Origin: Carboxylicivirga fragile
Lineage (GTDB): Bacteria > Bacteroidota > Bacteroidia > Bacteroidales > Marinilabiliaceae
NCBI GenBank assembly: GCA_025499625.1
Contig: JAFMVD010000016.1
Coordinates: forward strand, 41,934-105,933
DNA length: 64,000 bases
Reading direction: 5' to 3'
The notes beneath the pieces are model-generated. The model was given only the letters and a program-made list of their open reading frames with translations. It was not told the origin of the DNA and searched no databases. Both the position numbers and the translations under genes were made by a program. Below are positions 46,918 to 54,923 of this stretch, piece after piece (the stretch's first letter is position 1; each line of letters begins with the position of its first letter).

Positions 46918-47940
46918 ATGAAAAAGGTTCTTATCGCATTAGGTCTTATCACCTGCCTATTCGTTCAAGCTCAAACACGTGTCATGTTAGAAAGCGGAAG
47001 TACTTCAACTGTTTTTGATGGCGATCAACCGTTTATTGATGCTTATGATGCAGCAGTAAATGGCGATATTATATACTTACCGGGTGGAGGATTTACTGTT
47101 CCAACATTGATAGACAAAGGCATAAAAATAATTGGTGTGGGCCATTTCCCATCGGCAACAACTGCAACCAATGCCACCGTACTAGCCGGAGATCTTTTTA
47201 TTGGCGAAAATGCAGATAATTTACACATTGAAGGATGTGATTTGGGAAACTATGACATCAACTTTACAAGCGACCATAAAGTTGACGATGTAAACATCGT
47301 TCGTTGTAAGTTAGGTACCCTTCAATATCAAGGCAGTACAAACCCTTGTGTAAATAATACCATTAGAGAATGTATCATTACGGAGACAATATATTTCACA
47401 AATGCAGTATCAAGCACATTAGCAAACAGTATTGTTCATCAACGAATATACTATGGTACTGATATGAGCATTCTGAACTGTATACTATTATATGATTACA
47501 ATAACTCCAATGCCTCATACAGTCCTATACGAGATGTCGACAATTCACTTATTAGCAGCAATATATTTTTTAAAGATTATAACGGCTTTTATCAGGACGG
47601 TTGCGAATCAAGTACCTTCACCAATAATGTATTCTTTCATAATCCAACAGCGGGATCAAATACATTTACCAACAATTACATCATAGGTGAAAATGCATCT
47701 AACATCCTGGTTAATCAAAGTGGAAATATATTTGACTATTCACATGATTATCATTTAGCATCACCTGCTACATATACCAACGGAGATGGACTGAAAGCCG
47801 GAATTTATGGAGGAATCTTTCCTTTTAAAGCAGATGCCATACCTTCAACACCACATATTAGCGTCAAAAATATGGCTGGCTCTACCGATGAGAATGGCTT
47901 ATTAAACGTGAGCATTACTGTAACTGCACAAGATGAGTAG
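46918..47940 (+). CDS. secreted beta-helix-like surface protein
   Basis: A 340-residue protein with a signal peptide (MKKVLIALGLITCLFVQAQ). Its mature part has repeated short strands with Asn-rich turns (TNPCVNNTIRECIITETIYF, SILNCILLYDYNNSN), matching a right-handed parallel beta-helix. No catalytic motif was recognised. Its stop lies within the start of the next gene, with overlapping ATG and TAG, so the two are coupled. The paired LytTR operators 77 bp upstream place it under the neighbouring two-component system. Confidence 0.78.
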   Translation: MKKVLIALGLITCLFVQAQTRVMLESGSTSTVFDGDQPFIDAYDAAVNGDIIYLPGGGFTVPTLIDKGIKIIGVGHFPSATTATNATVLAGDLFIGENADNLHIEGCDLGNYDINFTSDHKVDDVNIVRCKLGTLQYQGSTNPCVNNTIRECIITETIYFTNAVSSTLANSIVHQRIYYGTDMSILNCILLYDYNNSNASYSPIRDVDNSLISSNIFFKDYNGFYQDGCESSTFTNNVFFHNPTAGSNTFTNNYIIGENASNILVNQSGNIFDYSHDYHLASPATYTNGDGLKAGIYGGIFPFKADAIPSTPHISVKNMAGSTDENGLLNVSITVTAQDE

Positions 47941-49531
47941 GATGAGACACATTGTATTAATCATACTGCTTTTTGCCAGCCTTACATTGGCAAAAAGCCA
48001 AAACAAAATCACATCGTACCAATATTGGTTTGATGATGGTTCTGTGGTGCCATTAACAACTGCGGCGATTAGTCCAGTTGATCAATTGAATTTAAACACA
48101 ACATTTTCCACTGAGGCTCTATCAGAGGGACTGCATACCTTCCACATTCGATTTCAGGACACCAATGGAAGGTATTCCCCTGCTACGAGCAGTTTTTTCT
48201 ATAAAAAACCAAATAATCCCTTAACTGGAAATGAAATAACCAAGTGTAACTACTGGTTTGATAATGGTTCCGAAAATCCTACATCAATACCTTTTACTCC
48301 TGCTTTTGAAATTAGTCTAAGTAACTCTATTTCAACTGATGCTTTGAGTAATGGCTTACATATACTTCACCTTCAACTTGAAGATGCAAAAGAACAAAAA
48401 AGCGCAATTGTAAGTCAATTTTTCTATAAGAAAGCACAGCAAGTGGTAGGTAAAGAGATAGTGACCTACGAATATTGGCTGGATAAGGATCATGCCAATG
48501 CAACACAGGTATCGCTTACAGCTTCGGAAACACTCAATCTCTTGACTGATCTGGATTTCTCTTCTACAAAAGCAGGTTTACATCAGCTGAACATTCGCTT
48601 TAAAGACACAAATGGCCAATGGAGCTCCATACTTTCTGAAGAGTTCTTGAAAGTTGGGATTACCATGGATGATCATCTCATAGCCCATTACCCTTTTGAT
48701 GGTGATGCTAATGATGTGAGCGATTACAATAACCATGGAACCGCTGATGGGACAACTCTAACGGAAGATCGACACGGTATTAGTAATAGTGCTTACCTGT
48801 TTGATGGTAACGACAAGATTGATGTTCCACATGCAGGTATTCAGGATATGACTGGAGCCATGAGTATATCGTGCTGGATAAAACCAAGCGAAATAAGTGG
48901 TACAAAAATGATCTTAGGAAAATCGAATTATACATCTACAACTAATTATCTACTTCGTCTAAAAAGTGATGCTTCATTACAGTGGGAGTATCAAACATAT
49001 GCCCAAAATGATGACTTATCTATTGCAATTGACAATTGGTATCATATAGTGGTTACTGCTGATGCCCCAGCTTCAGGCCAAAAAATATACATTAATAATC
49101 AACTGGCATCCATTAGCAATCCAAGTGGTGGTACATACGGGCAAATTAACAGTCCACTAACAATAGGATATGCTTCTTATGGCAGTGAATATTTTAAGGG
49201 CATAATTGATGATGTACGCATATACAATAAGGCCTTGACTACAGATGATATCTCAAGCCTATTCAATCAAGTACCAACAAATACTGAGATCATTTTTTTA
49301 AATGACATTAAGCTATATCCGAACCCGGTAATCGACGAATTGAAGGTTGACCTACCAATGGACGGTGAAAAACGCTTGAGTTTATATGATGTTGGCGGTT
49401 GCTTAGTATATCAGACAATTAGTGATTCAAATATCGAAAGCATCAACATGTCAGATCTAAAATGTGGTCTTTACATATTAAAGATAGATAGTGACAATGC
49501 TTCTTCAAGTCACAGAATTATTAAGAAATAA
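47933..49531 (+). CDS. secreted repeat/LamG protein with type IX sorting tail
   Basis: A 532-residue protein with a signal peptide starting either at 47933 (MSR...) or at the ATG at 47942 (MRHIVLIILLFASLTLAKSQ). The first 230 residues hold three copies of an approximately 65-residue repeat (YWFDDGSVVPL, NYWFDNGSENPTSIPF, YEYWLDKDHANATQVSL). Next comes a LamG/concanavalin-like domain (about 250-440, HGISNSAYLFDGNDKIDVPH). The C-terminus (NDIKLYPNPVIDELKVDLPM to HRIIKK) is a type A T9SS signal. It is predicted to be exported by the type IX system and coupled to the beta-helix gene. The ligand is unknown. Confidence 0.85.
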   Translation: MSRMRHIVLIILLFASLTLAKSQNKITSYQYWFDDGSVVPLTTAAISPVDQLNLNTTFSTEALSEGLHTFHIRFQDTNGRYSPATSSFFYKKPNNPLTGNEITKCNYWFDNGSENPTSIPFTPAFEISLSNSISTDALSNGLHILHLQLEDAKEQKSAIVSQFFYKKAQQVVGKEIVTYEYWLDKDHANATQVSLTASETLNLLTDLDFSSTKAGLHQLNIRFKDTNGQWSSILSEEFLKVGITMDDHLIAHYPFDGDANDVSDYNNHGTADGTTLTEDRHGISNSAYLFDGNDKIDVPHAGIQDMTGAMSISCWIKPSEISGTKMILGKSNYTSTTNYLLRLKSDASLQWEYQTYAQNDDLSIAIDNWYHIVVTADAPASGQKIYINNQLASISNPSGGTYGQINSPLTIGYASYGSEYFKGIIDDVRIYNKALTTDDISSLFNQVPTNTEIIFLNDIKLYPNPVIDELKVDLPMDGEKRLSLYDVGGCLVYQTISDSNIESINMSDLKCGLYILKIDSDNASSSHRIIKK

Positions 49532-49560
49532 ACGGGGGCTTTTATATTTTGCTAACAATG

Positions 49561-49741
49561 AAAAGAGGATGTCCAAAAAGTAAGCTCGCTCATCGAGATG
49601 CCCCTTGAGCATGTCGAAAGGAAGTCGAGATGAAATTTTATTAATACTGATTATCAGCTAATAATCACTTCGACATACTTCGGCAAGCTCAGCAAGCACT
49701 CAGTGAACGGATGCTTTCAGGGTTTTTGGACACCCTCTTTT
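49561..49741. mobile_element. MITE-like element with terminal inverted repeats
   Basis: A 181-bp stretch ending in inverted 19-bp arms: left AAAAGAGGATGTCCAAAAA (49561-49579), right TTTTTGGACACCCTCTTTT (49723-49741), 18 of 19 matching. It encodes no ORF, and its right arm reaches the stop codon of the next gene. It looks like a nonautonomous mobile element. Confidence 0.6.
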
Positions 49742-50177
49742 ATAGTTTGAACAGAATCCTTTTACCTGGCAGTACTTTTTTAATTATAAGAAAGATAAAA
49801 ACAGCAATAATACCACCGATTAATGTTGCAATTATATCCTTAATATCACAAACGCCTTTAGGTAAATATTCTTGTGCCAGTTCGTACAATATATAGCCTG
49901 CACAAAGAAAAGCGATTAAATTCCAGCGTTTTTTATCTTTTGAATTAAAGACAGCTGCCATAAAGAATATTTGAACAATTATACCTCCCAAATTTCCTAT
50001 GGTATCGGCCAACCCATAATCCGAAATATTATTAGAATAAATATATGGGCGATAAATAAACCGACCCATTTCAGTTATTACATAACAGATAAAAGCTATG
50101 ATCGCATACAAAACTCGATGATTATCAATAAGCTTAATCTCTTTTTTGTCAATAAATAGATCTTTAAATGCAGCCAT
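49740..50177 (-). CDS. four-helix membrane protein (VanZ-like or DUF2238-like)
   Basis: A 145-residue protein with an N-terminal charged segment (MAAFKDLFIDKKEIKL) and about four transmembrane helices: VLYAIIAFICYVITEMGRF, IIVQIFFMAAVF, LIAFLCAGYILYELAQEYL and IATLIGGIIAVFIFLII. The ELAQEYLPKGVCDIKDIIATL stretch resembles the VanZ-type core. The family cannot be fixed. Its stop codon is completed by the right arm of the MITE-like element. It appears monocistronic. Confidence 0.6.
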   Translation of the reverse strand: MAAFKDLFIDKKEIKLIDNHRVLYAIIAFICYVITEMGRFIYRPYIYSNNISDYGLADTIGNLGGIIVQIFFMAAVFNSKDKKRWNLIAFLCAGYILYELAQEYLPKGVCDIKDIIATLIGGIIAVFIFLIIKKVLPGKRILFKL

Positions 50178-50219
50178 TGTATCGTTTTTAATGATTAGCT
50201 TAAATTTCTAACACAAGTA

Positions 50220-50816
50220 TTAGCTCCTCTCAATAACATTGAATTCAGCTAGTACGGTTATAATGTCTATTATTTCAGAAAGATGAGTCTGTTCAACCCC
50301 TGCTTTTTTCATAATATCAGCAATAGTTTCGGACTTAGCACTTGGAAAAGGAAGAAAGAACAAGAATTTTCCCTGGGGCATCGAAAGATTTATTTTTCTT
50401 TCTGTTCGCTCTCTACCTTTACCAATCCATATGTACACATTACTTATATACTTCCCATCTCGCGACACCGAGAATCTGGCGCCTGCATCTGGGTGTTCTC
50501 TAATCCTTTCGGATAATTTCCCTTGAGGTTGCATATTATCGAAAAGCAATCCGAGATCCAGATCGAACTTAATATGCCTCGTCATGAGTGTATATCTGTA
50601 GTAGGGTCTTTTTTTCTCAAAAACCTCCTCTTTCGAGAATATCTCAAGCTCACACATAGCCTCCATGAAATCCTGAACAGTTTTTACGTGCAAGTTCAAC
50701 CTTGAAGCGGCTTCCGAAGCAGAAATACTTGTATATGTAAGCAAAAGTCGAAAAAGGTTTTCGGCATAGTCTTTTGATAAGAAAGTTCCCAACTTTGCTG
50801 CTTTTGAAAAGTCCAT
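50220..50816 (-). CDS. winged-helix-like hypothetical protein
   Basis: A 198-residue protein whose N-terminus reads as a wHTH (SISASEAASRLNLHVKTVQDFMEAMCELEI), followed by a 40-residue linker and an all-beta segment (ARFSVSRDGKYISNVYIWIG, KFLFFLPFPSAKSE) and a C-terminal helix. It lies 1 bp downstream of a membrane protein (stop 50818-50820, start 50816), so the two are translationally coupled, as a transmembrane sensor and a DNA-binding partner might be. The family was not recognised. Confidence 0.6.
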   Translation of the reverse strand: MDFSKAAKLGTFLSKDYAENLFRLLLTYTSISASEAASRLNLHVKTVQDFMEAMCELEIFSKEEVFEKKRPYYRYTLMTRHIKFDLDLGLLFDNMQPQGKLSERIREHPDAGARFSVSRDGKYISNVYIWIGKGRERTERKINLSMPQGKFLFFLPFPSAKSETIADIMKKAGVEQTHLSEIIDIITVLAEFNVIERS

Positions 50817-50817
50817 A

Positions 50818-51627
50818 TCAACCTTCTGTTATAATATTTAAATTCATATTATTTAGAATATCAATGATCCTCTGGTATTCACCTTTGTGATAGAATTCAA
50901 AAAAGTCAATGATGGTTTTACCCATTGATTCACAAATTTTATCATAGGAAAAGTCTTCGCGATAAAGAAGATAATCACCTTTGCAAATATGTACCAGAAC
51001 ATTCCCTTCACTGTCAATTGTAACATGTGTTTTATCGATGAAAGAATTATTAAAGCCCAGTACAAATCCGTAATCTGTATTCATCACAAGATGGAAAGAT
51101 CCATTTTCGAATATAGGTATGGCAATCATCTTTACCCTTAAAAAATCCACAAAAGCGTCCAATTGGGCACGCGTAAAATCTATGTGACCAGCCGGAAAAG
51201 GCCGATCGGTATATCCACTGTCAGCCTCATTAACATGTCTTGCTGCCAATTCTAACATTTCTCTTTTACGCCATTTTAACCTTTTGGTAAACATCATATA
51301 AAAGATGAAAGGGAATGTCATTACCAACATGACTATTATTACTGCCATAATAGGCTTAGGAGCTGCCCTGCCGTACATCACAACTAATATAGACATCACA
51401 GTCATTAATGACATAGCTACTACAATAAGCAGATACCCAATATTTTTAGTCCGCTCATAGGTTAGTATATTAATTATCGCAACCACCACAAAAAGGGGCA
51501 GTAAAAAAAGGTAAGCCGCTGAAAAGCCAACCATTTTTAGCACAAGTAAAAATCCCGGAAGAACTGTAATTGGCACCAACAATTCTTTAGGGAAAGGTGC
51601 GGGTTTGAGTTTTCTTTCAAAATACAT
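50818..51627 (-). CDS. membrane protein with soluble C-terminal domain
   Basis: I chose the ATG at 51627 (MYFERKLKPAPFPKELL); an 11-codon upstream extension is open. The first half has four transmembrane helices (VPITVLPGFLLVLKMVGF, LFLLPLFVVVAIINILTY, LLIVVAMSLMTVMSILVVMY, IMAVIIVMLVMTFPFIFYMM) and the second half is soluble (MKRLKWRKREMLELAARHV to IITEG). Its 3' end is 1 bp before a wHTH-like gene, suggesting a membrane/cytosol sensing pair. No known family was recognised. Confidence 0.6.
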   Translation of the reverse strand: MYFERKLKPAPFPKELLVPITVLPGFLLVLKMVGFSAAYLFLLPLFVVVAIINILTYERTKNIGYLLIVVAMSLMTVMSILVVMYGRAAPKPIMAVIIVMLVMTFPFIFYMMFTKRLKWRKREMLELAARHVNEADSGYTDRPFPAGHIDFTRAQLDAFVDFLRVKMIAIPIFENGSFHLVMNTDYGFVLGFNNSFIDKTHVTIDSEGNVLVHICKGDYLLYREDFSYDKICESMGKTIIDFFEFYHKGEYQRIIDILNNMNLNIITEG

Positions 51628-51937
51628 GACTTTAAATTTTATAGTTACTTCATATAACACACTCTACTTACCAGATTATTGATCGCCTAAATAGCCCTAT
51701 CTGGTTTAGTAATAACAGATCCAATTCCCTCCTTTATAATCATCGCGCACTCTAACTAAATTTCTATTTCAATAATTATAAACTTCAATTTTAATGAACT
51801 ATATAAATTTAAAACTTTAAAAAGCTCTTGTCAATAGTTTATATCGAAAAAATTAAAAAGAATATTTCCAATAATGGAGTATAAAAAAAGGTGTCCTTAT
51901 TGAGAACACCTTCTAATTATATATTTTTCTATTTCTT
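51628..51937. other. 310-bp spacer, with the dnaB terminator
   Basis: The upstream promoter of the membrane/wHTH pair was not located. On its right side is the dnaB terminator (51884-51914). No gene or RNA was seen. Confidence 0.5.
51884..51914 (-). terminator. terminator of dnaB
   Basis: On the minus strand AAGGTGT ... ACACCTT followed by a T-run, 24 bp after the dnaB stop. Confidence 0.8.
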
Positions 51938-53494
51938 TTAAAACGGCATATCCTTATCAAAACCAGCTTGCATATCAGGGAAATCCGGCAAATGCTGTCC
52001 TGCATCATTTCCTTCTTCTCCATTGTTAGCATTCATTTTTGAAGGTAGGCTTTGTGGAGCAGCTTGCTCACCACCATGTCCTCCATCGTCAAACATATCA
52101 TCTTCCAAATCCTGAAAACGAGCTAATTCTGAACGCCAGCGCAAACGAACATCGGCAGTAGGACCGGCACGGTGTTTTGCGATGATCAACTCGGCAACAC
52201 CAATAAGTGAGTTACCTTGTTCATCTTCAGTGATTCGATAATACTCCGGACGGTGAATAAAACATACCATATCGGCATCCTGCTCAATGGCACCTGATTC
52301 ACGCAAATCGGATAATTGAGGCCGTTTACCCTCCGCTCCGGCACGCGATTCAACACCACGATTCAACTGCGAAAGTGCGATAATCGGCACATCCAGCTCC
52401 TTGGCAAGTCCTTTTAACGAACGCGATATAATACTCACCTCTTCCTGACGGTTACCAGGGCTCATTCCGCTGGCATTCATCAGCTGAAGGTAATCAATGA
52501 TAACACATTGAATATCGTGCTGCTTTTTTAATCGACGACACTTGGCACGTAATTCAAAAACCGATAAACCAGCCGTATCATCTACGTAAATAGGTGCATC
52601 AATTAGGTTTTGAATTTTATGATCGAGTTGCTCCCACTCAAACGGAGCCAAATTTCCCTTTTTAATTTTATCAGCCGACAATTCTGTTTCGGTTACAATC
52701 AAACGATTCACCAATTCAACATTGGACATCTCGAGCGAGAATATGGCAACCGGTATATCATGATTAAGTGCCATCTGACGCGTCATCGATAGAATGAAGG
52801 CCGTTTTACCCATGGCCGGACGAGCGGCAATAATAATCAATGCCGAGCCTTGCCAACCTGATGTAATACGATCAAGCGCAACAAAACCAGAAGAAACTCC
52901 ACTTAATCCATCACCACGAGCCGCTGCCACCTTAATACGGTCAATGGCATCCTGAATAACCGGATTAATCTGAACCGCCTCACGTTTCATACTTCCTTGC
53001 GAGAGCATGAAGAAAGTACTTTCAGCTTCTTCCAACAGATCGTTTACATCAATGCCATCATCATAGGCCTTGGTCTGCAAATCACTCGATATGTGTATCA
53101 TCTGTCGCTGCAAATACTTCTGCCAAATGATACGGGCGTGGTATTCAATATGCGCAGCAGAAGCTACTTTACTCGTTAATTGTGACACATAAAATGCGCC
53201 TCCAACCTCATCGAGTTTAGCCAACTTCTTTAGCTCCTGAGTTACGGTCAACATATCTACAGGTTGCTCATTGGCCTCAAGGTTCATGATGGCTTGATAG
53301 ATATGCTGATGAGCTTCTTTGTAAAAATGATCGGGCTTTAACAATTCTGAAACCTGAACAAAGGCATCCTTTTCTAACAATAAGGCACCTAGTACTGCCT
53401 CTTCTAATTCAAGTACCTGTGGTGGTAATTTTCCAAGGTCGAATCCGGCCTGCGACTTCTTATTGTTATTGTTTGAATAATTCTTATCTGCCAT
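51938..53494 (-). CDS. dnaB: replicative DNA helicase DnaB
   Basis: A 518-residue helicase. I prefer the ATG at 53494 (MADKNYSNNNN); a TTG at 53500 is an alternative. The N-terminal domain (LEEAVLGALLLEKDAFVQV) and the RecA-like core carry Walker A ARPAMGKT, Walker B with IIDYLQLM, and the SQLNRGVESR motif. The C-terminus is an acidic, Gly/Asp-rich tail (about 40 residues), longer than in E. coli. It loads and drives the replication fork. Terminator downstream. Confidence 0.96.
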   Translation of the reverse strand: MADKNYSNNNNKKSQAGFDLGKLPPQVLELEEAVLGALLLEKDAFVQVSELLKPDHFYKEAHQHIYQAIMNLEANEQPVDMLTVTQELKKLAKLDEVGGAFYVSQLTSKVASAAHIEYHARIIWQKYLQRQMIHISSDLQTKAYDDGIDVNDLLEEAESTFFMLSQGSMKREAVQINPVIQDAIDRIKVAAARGDGLSGVSSGFVALDRITSGWQGSALIIIAARPAMGKTAFILSMTRQMALNHDIPVAIFSLEMSNVELVNRLIVTETELSADKIKKGNLAPFEWEQLDHKIQNLIDAPIYVDDTAGLSVFELRAKCRRLKKQHDIQCVIIDYLQLMNASGMSPGNRQEEVSIISRSLKGLAKELDVPIIALSQLNRGVESRAGAEGKRPQLSDLRESGAIEQDADMVCFIHRPEYYRITEDEQGNSLIGVAELIIAKHRAGPTADVRLRWRSELARFQDLEDDMFDDGGHGGEQAAPQSLPSKMNANNGEEGNDAGQHLPDFPDMQAGFDKDMPF

Positions 53495-53737
53495 AATCAA
53501 ATTTCAAAGGGCAACAAAGATACTAAATCGCAACGAAGTTAGCTGTTAAATAAACCAAGATTAGACATAGAATTTGCCCAGCTAAATTCTCTCTTTTTAT
53601 TTTGAAGACTTAACCCATTCAGTCTAATTAACTTTACTAAACCTACTTCGAAAGGTAAAAATCTAAATAATTTCTAAAAAAATAAGCCAAGGTTTTTAAA
53701 ACTAAAAAGCATTAATTTGTAGTTAAAATAAAAATAT

Positions 53738-54556
53738 ATGCTTTGTTTTCCGAATGCCAAGATTAACATTGGTTTAAATATAGTTGAGAAACGACCTGAT
53801 GGCTACCATAATCTTGAAACCGTTTTTTATCCCATTCCACTTTGCGATGCACTTGAAGCAGTTGTTTCGAAAGATGATTCGCAGCCTTACCATTGGGACA
53901 ACTCCGGCATACAAGTTGATGCACCTGGTGAAGAAAATATTTGCATTAAGGCATTTGAACTTTTAGCTCAAGATTATGAATTACCAACTCTAAATATTCA
54001 TTTATTAAAGAAAATACCCTTCGGAGCCGGATTAGGTGGCGGATCAGCAGATGGGGCTTTCATGCTGAAACTCATCAACGATATGTGCGAACTTAATTTA
54101 TCAAGCGATAAGTTAAAAAGCTTGGCGGCAAAACTTGGTGCAGATTGCCCTTTCTTTATTGATAACAAAGCTTGTTTTGCAGCGGGTATTGGGGATCAAT
54201 TCGAATCCCTTGATCTTAATTTAAAAGGCTATCACATCGCCTTAGTAAAACCACCCATTCATGTTTCTACACCAGTGGCTTATGCAGGAATCAAACCAAC
54301 AAAGTCAAATAGAAACTTGAAAGAAGACATTTTACTACCAATAGAACAATGGAAAGAAGTAATTAAAAATGATTTTGAGACTTCTGTTTTCAAGAAGTAT
54401 CCCAGCATTAAAATGATTAAAGAAAACCTTTATTCATCAGGAGCCAATTATGCTGCCATGTCGGGAAGTGGATCAACGGTATTTGGACTTTTTAAAGAAG
54501 CCCCTAAACTAAAATTTAATGATGACCATTTTGTTTGGTCAAAGGAAATAAAATAA
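53738..54556 (+). CDS. ispE: 4-diphosphocytidyl-2-C-methyl-D-erythritol kinase IspE
   Basis: A 272-residue GHMP-family kinase of the non-mevalonate isoprenoid pathway. Motifs: AKINIGLNIVEKRPDGYHNL at the N-terminus, the ATP loop IPFGAGLGGGSADGA, LAAKLGADCPFFI and the C-terminal MSGSGSTVFGLF. Complete length. It lies between dnaB (divergent) and the convergent biotin-carrier gene, separated from the latter by a bidirectional terminator. Confidence 0.96.
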   Translation: MLCFPNAKINIGLNIVEKRPDGYHNLETVFYPIPLCDALEAVVSKDDSQPYHWDNSGIQVDAPGEENICIKAFELLAQDYELPTLNIHLLKKIPFGAGLGGGSADGAFMLKLINDMCELNLSSDKLKSLAAKLGADCPFFIDNKACFAAGIGDQFESLDLNLKGYHIALVKPPIHVSTPVAYAGIKPTKSNRNLKEDILLPIEQWKEVIKNDFETSVFKKYPSIKMIKENLYSSGANYAAMSGSGSTVFGLFKEAPKLKFNDDHFVWSKEIK

Positions 54557-54586
54557 AAAAAGCTGCCAGAAGGCAGCTTTTTTTAT
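54555..54586. terminator. bidirectional terminator
   Basis: Stem AAAAGCTGCC / GGCAGCTTTT with a 4-nt loop, A-run on the left and T-run on the right. It serves ispE and the convergent carboxylase genes. Confidence 0.88.
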
Positions 54587-54912
54587 TACTCTATTTCAAT
54601 CATCACATGATTCTTAGGAATCTTATCTCCCGTCACCACATTAATGGATTTAATAACTCCATCACGCGGCATAGCAATTTGATTTCTCATCTTCATTGCT
54701 TCCAAAATCAATAATGATTTACCAGCTTTTACTTTGTCTCCCTCTTTCACATAGATCTCTAAAATAGTCCCTGGAATATAGGACTTAATAAGATCGAAAT
54801 TTGGGTCTTCATATTTAATTCGATTTTCGAATTTCTTAGTCAATCTTGTTTTATACTTCATACTAAGTATAGCAAAATCAACCAATCCTTCTATCTTCTT
54901 TTTCTTAGCCAT
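54586..54912 (-). CDS. biotin carboxyl carrier protein of an acyl-CoA carboxylase
   Basis: A 108-residue protein with a basic N-terminus (MAKKKKIEG) and a biotinyl domain: GTILEIYVKEGDKVKAGKSL, the biotin site LILEAMKMRNQI (biotinyl Lys in EAMKM) and VVTGDKIPKNHVMI. It carries CO2 on biotin for the carboxyltransferase encoded 11 bp upstream. No biotin carboxylase gene is in the window. Its small size matches Bacteroidota carriers used for propionyl-CoA or methylmalonyl-CoA chemistry. Confidence 0.92.
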   Translation of the reverse strand: MAKKKKIEGLVDFAILSMKYKTRLTKKFENRIKYEDPNFDLIKSYIPGTILEIYVKEGDKVKAGKSLLILEAMKMRNQIAMPRDGVIKSINVVTGDKIPKNHVMIEIE

Positions 54913-54923
54913 AAACCCTCCTA

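Noticed and set aside
49561..49741. Simple rho-independent terminator
   Set aside because: The 19-bp arms are 140 bp apart with long unrelated sequence between; this fits a mobile element better than a terminator hairpin.
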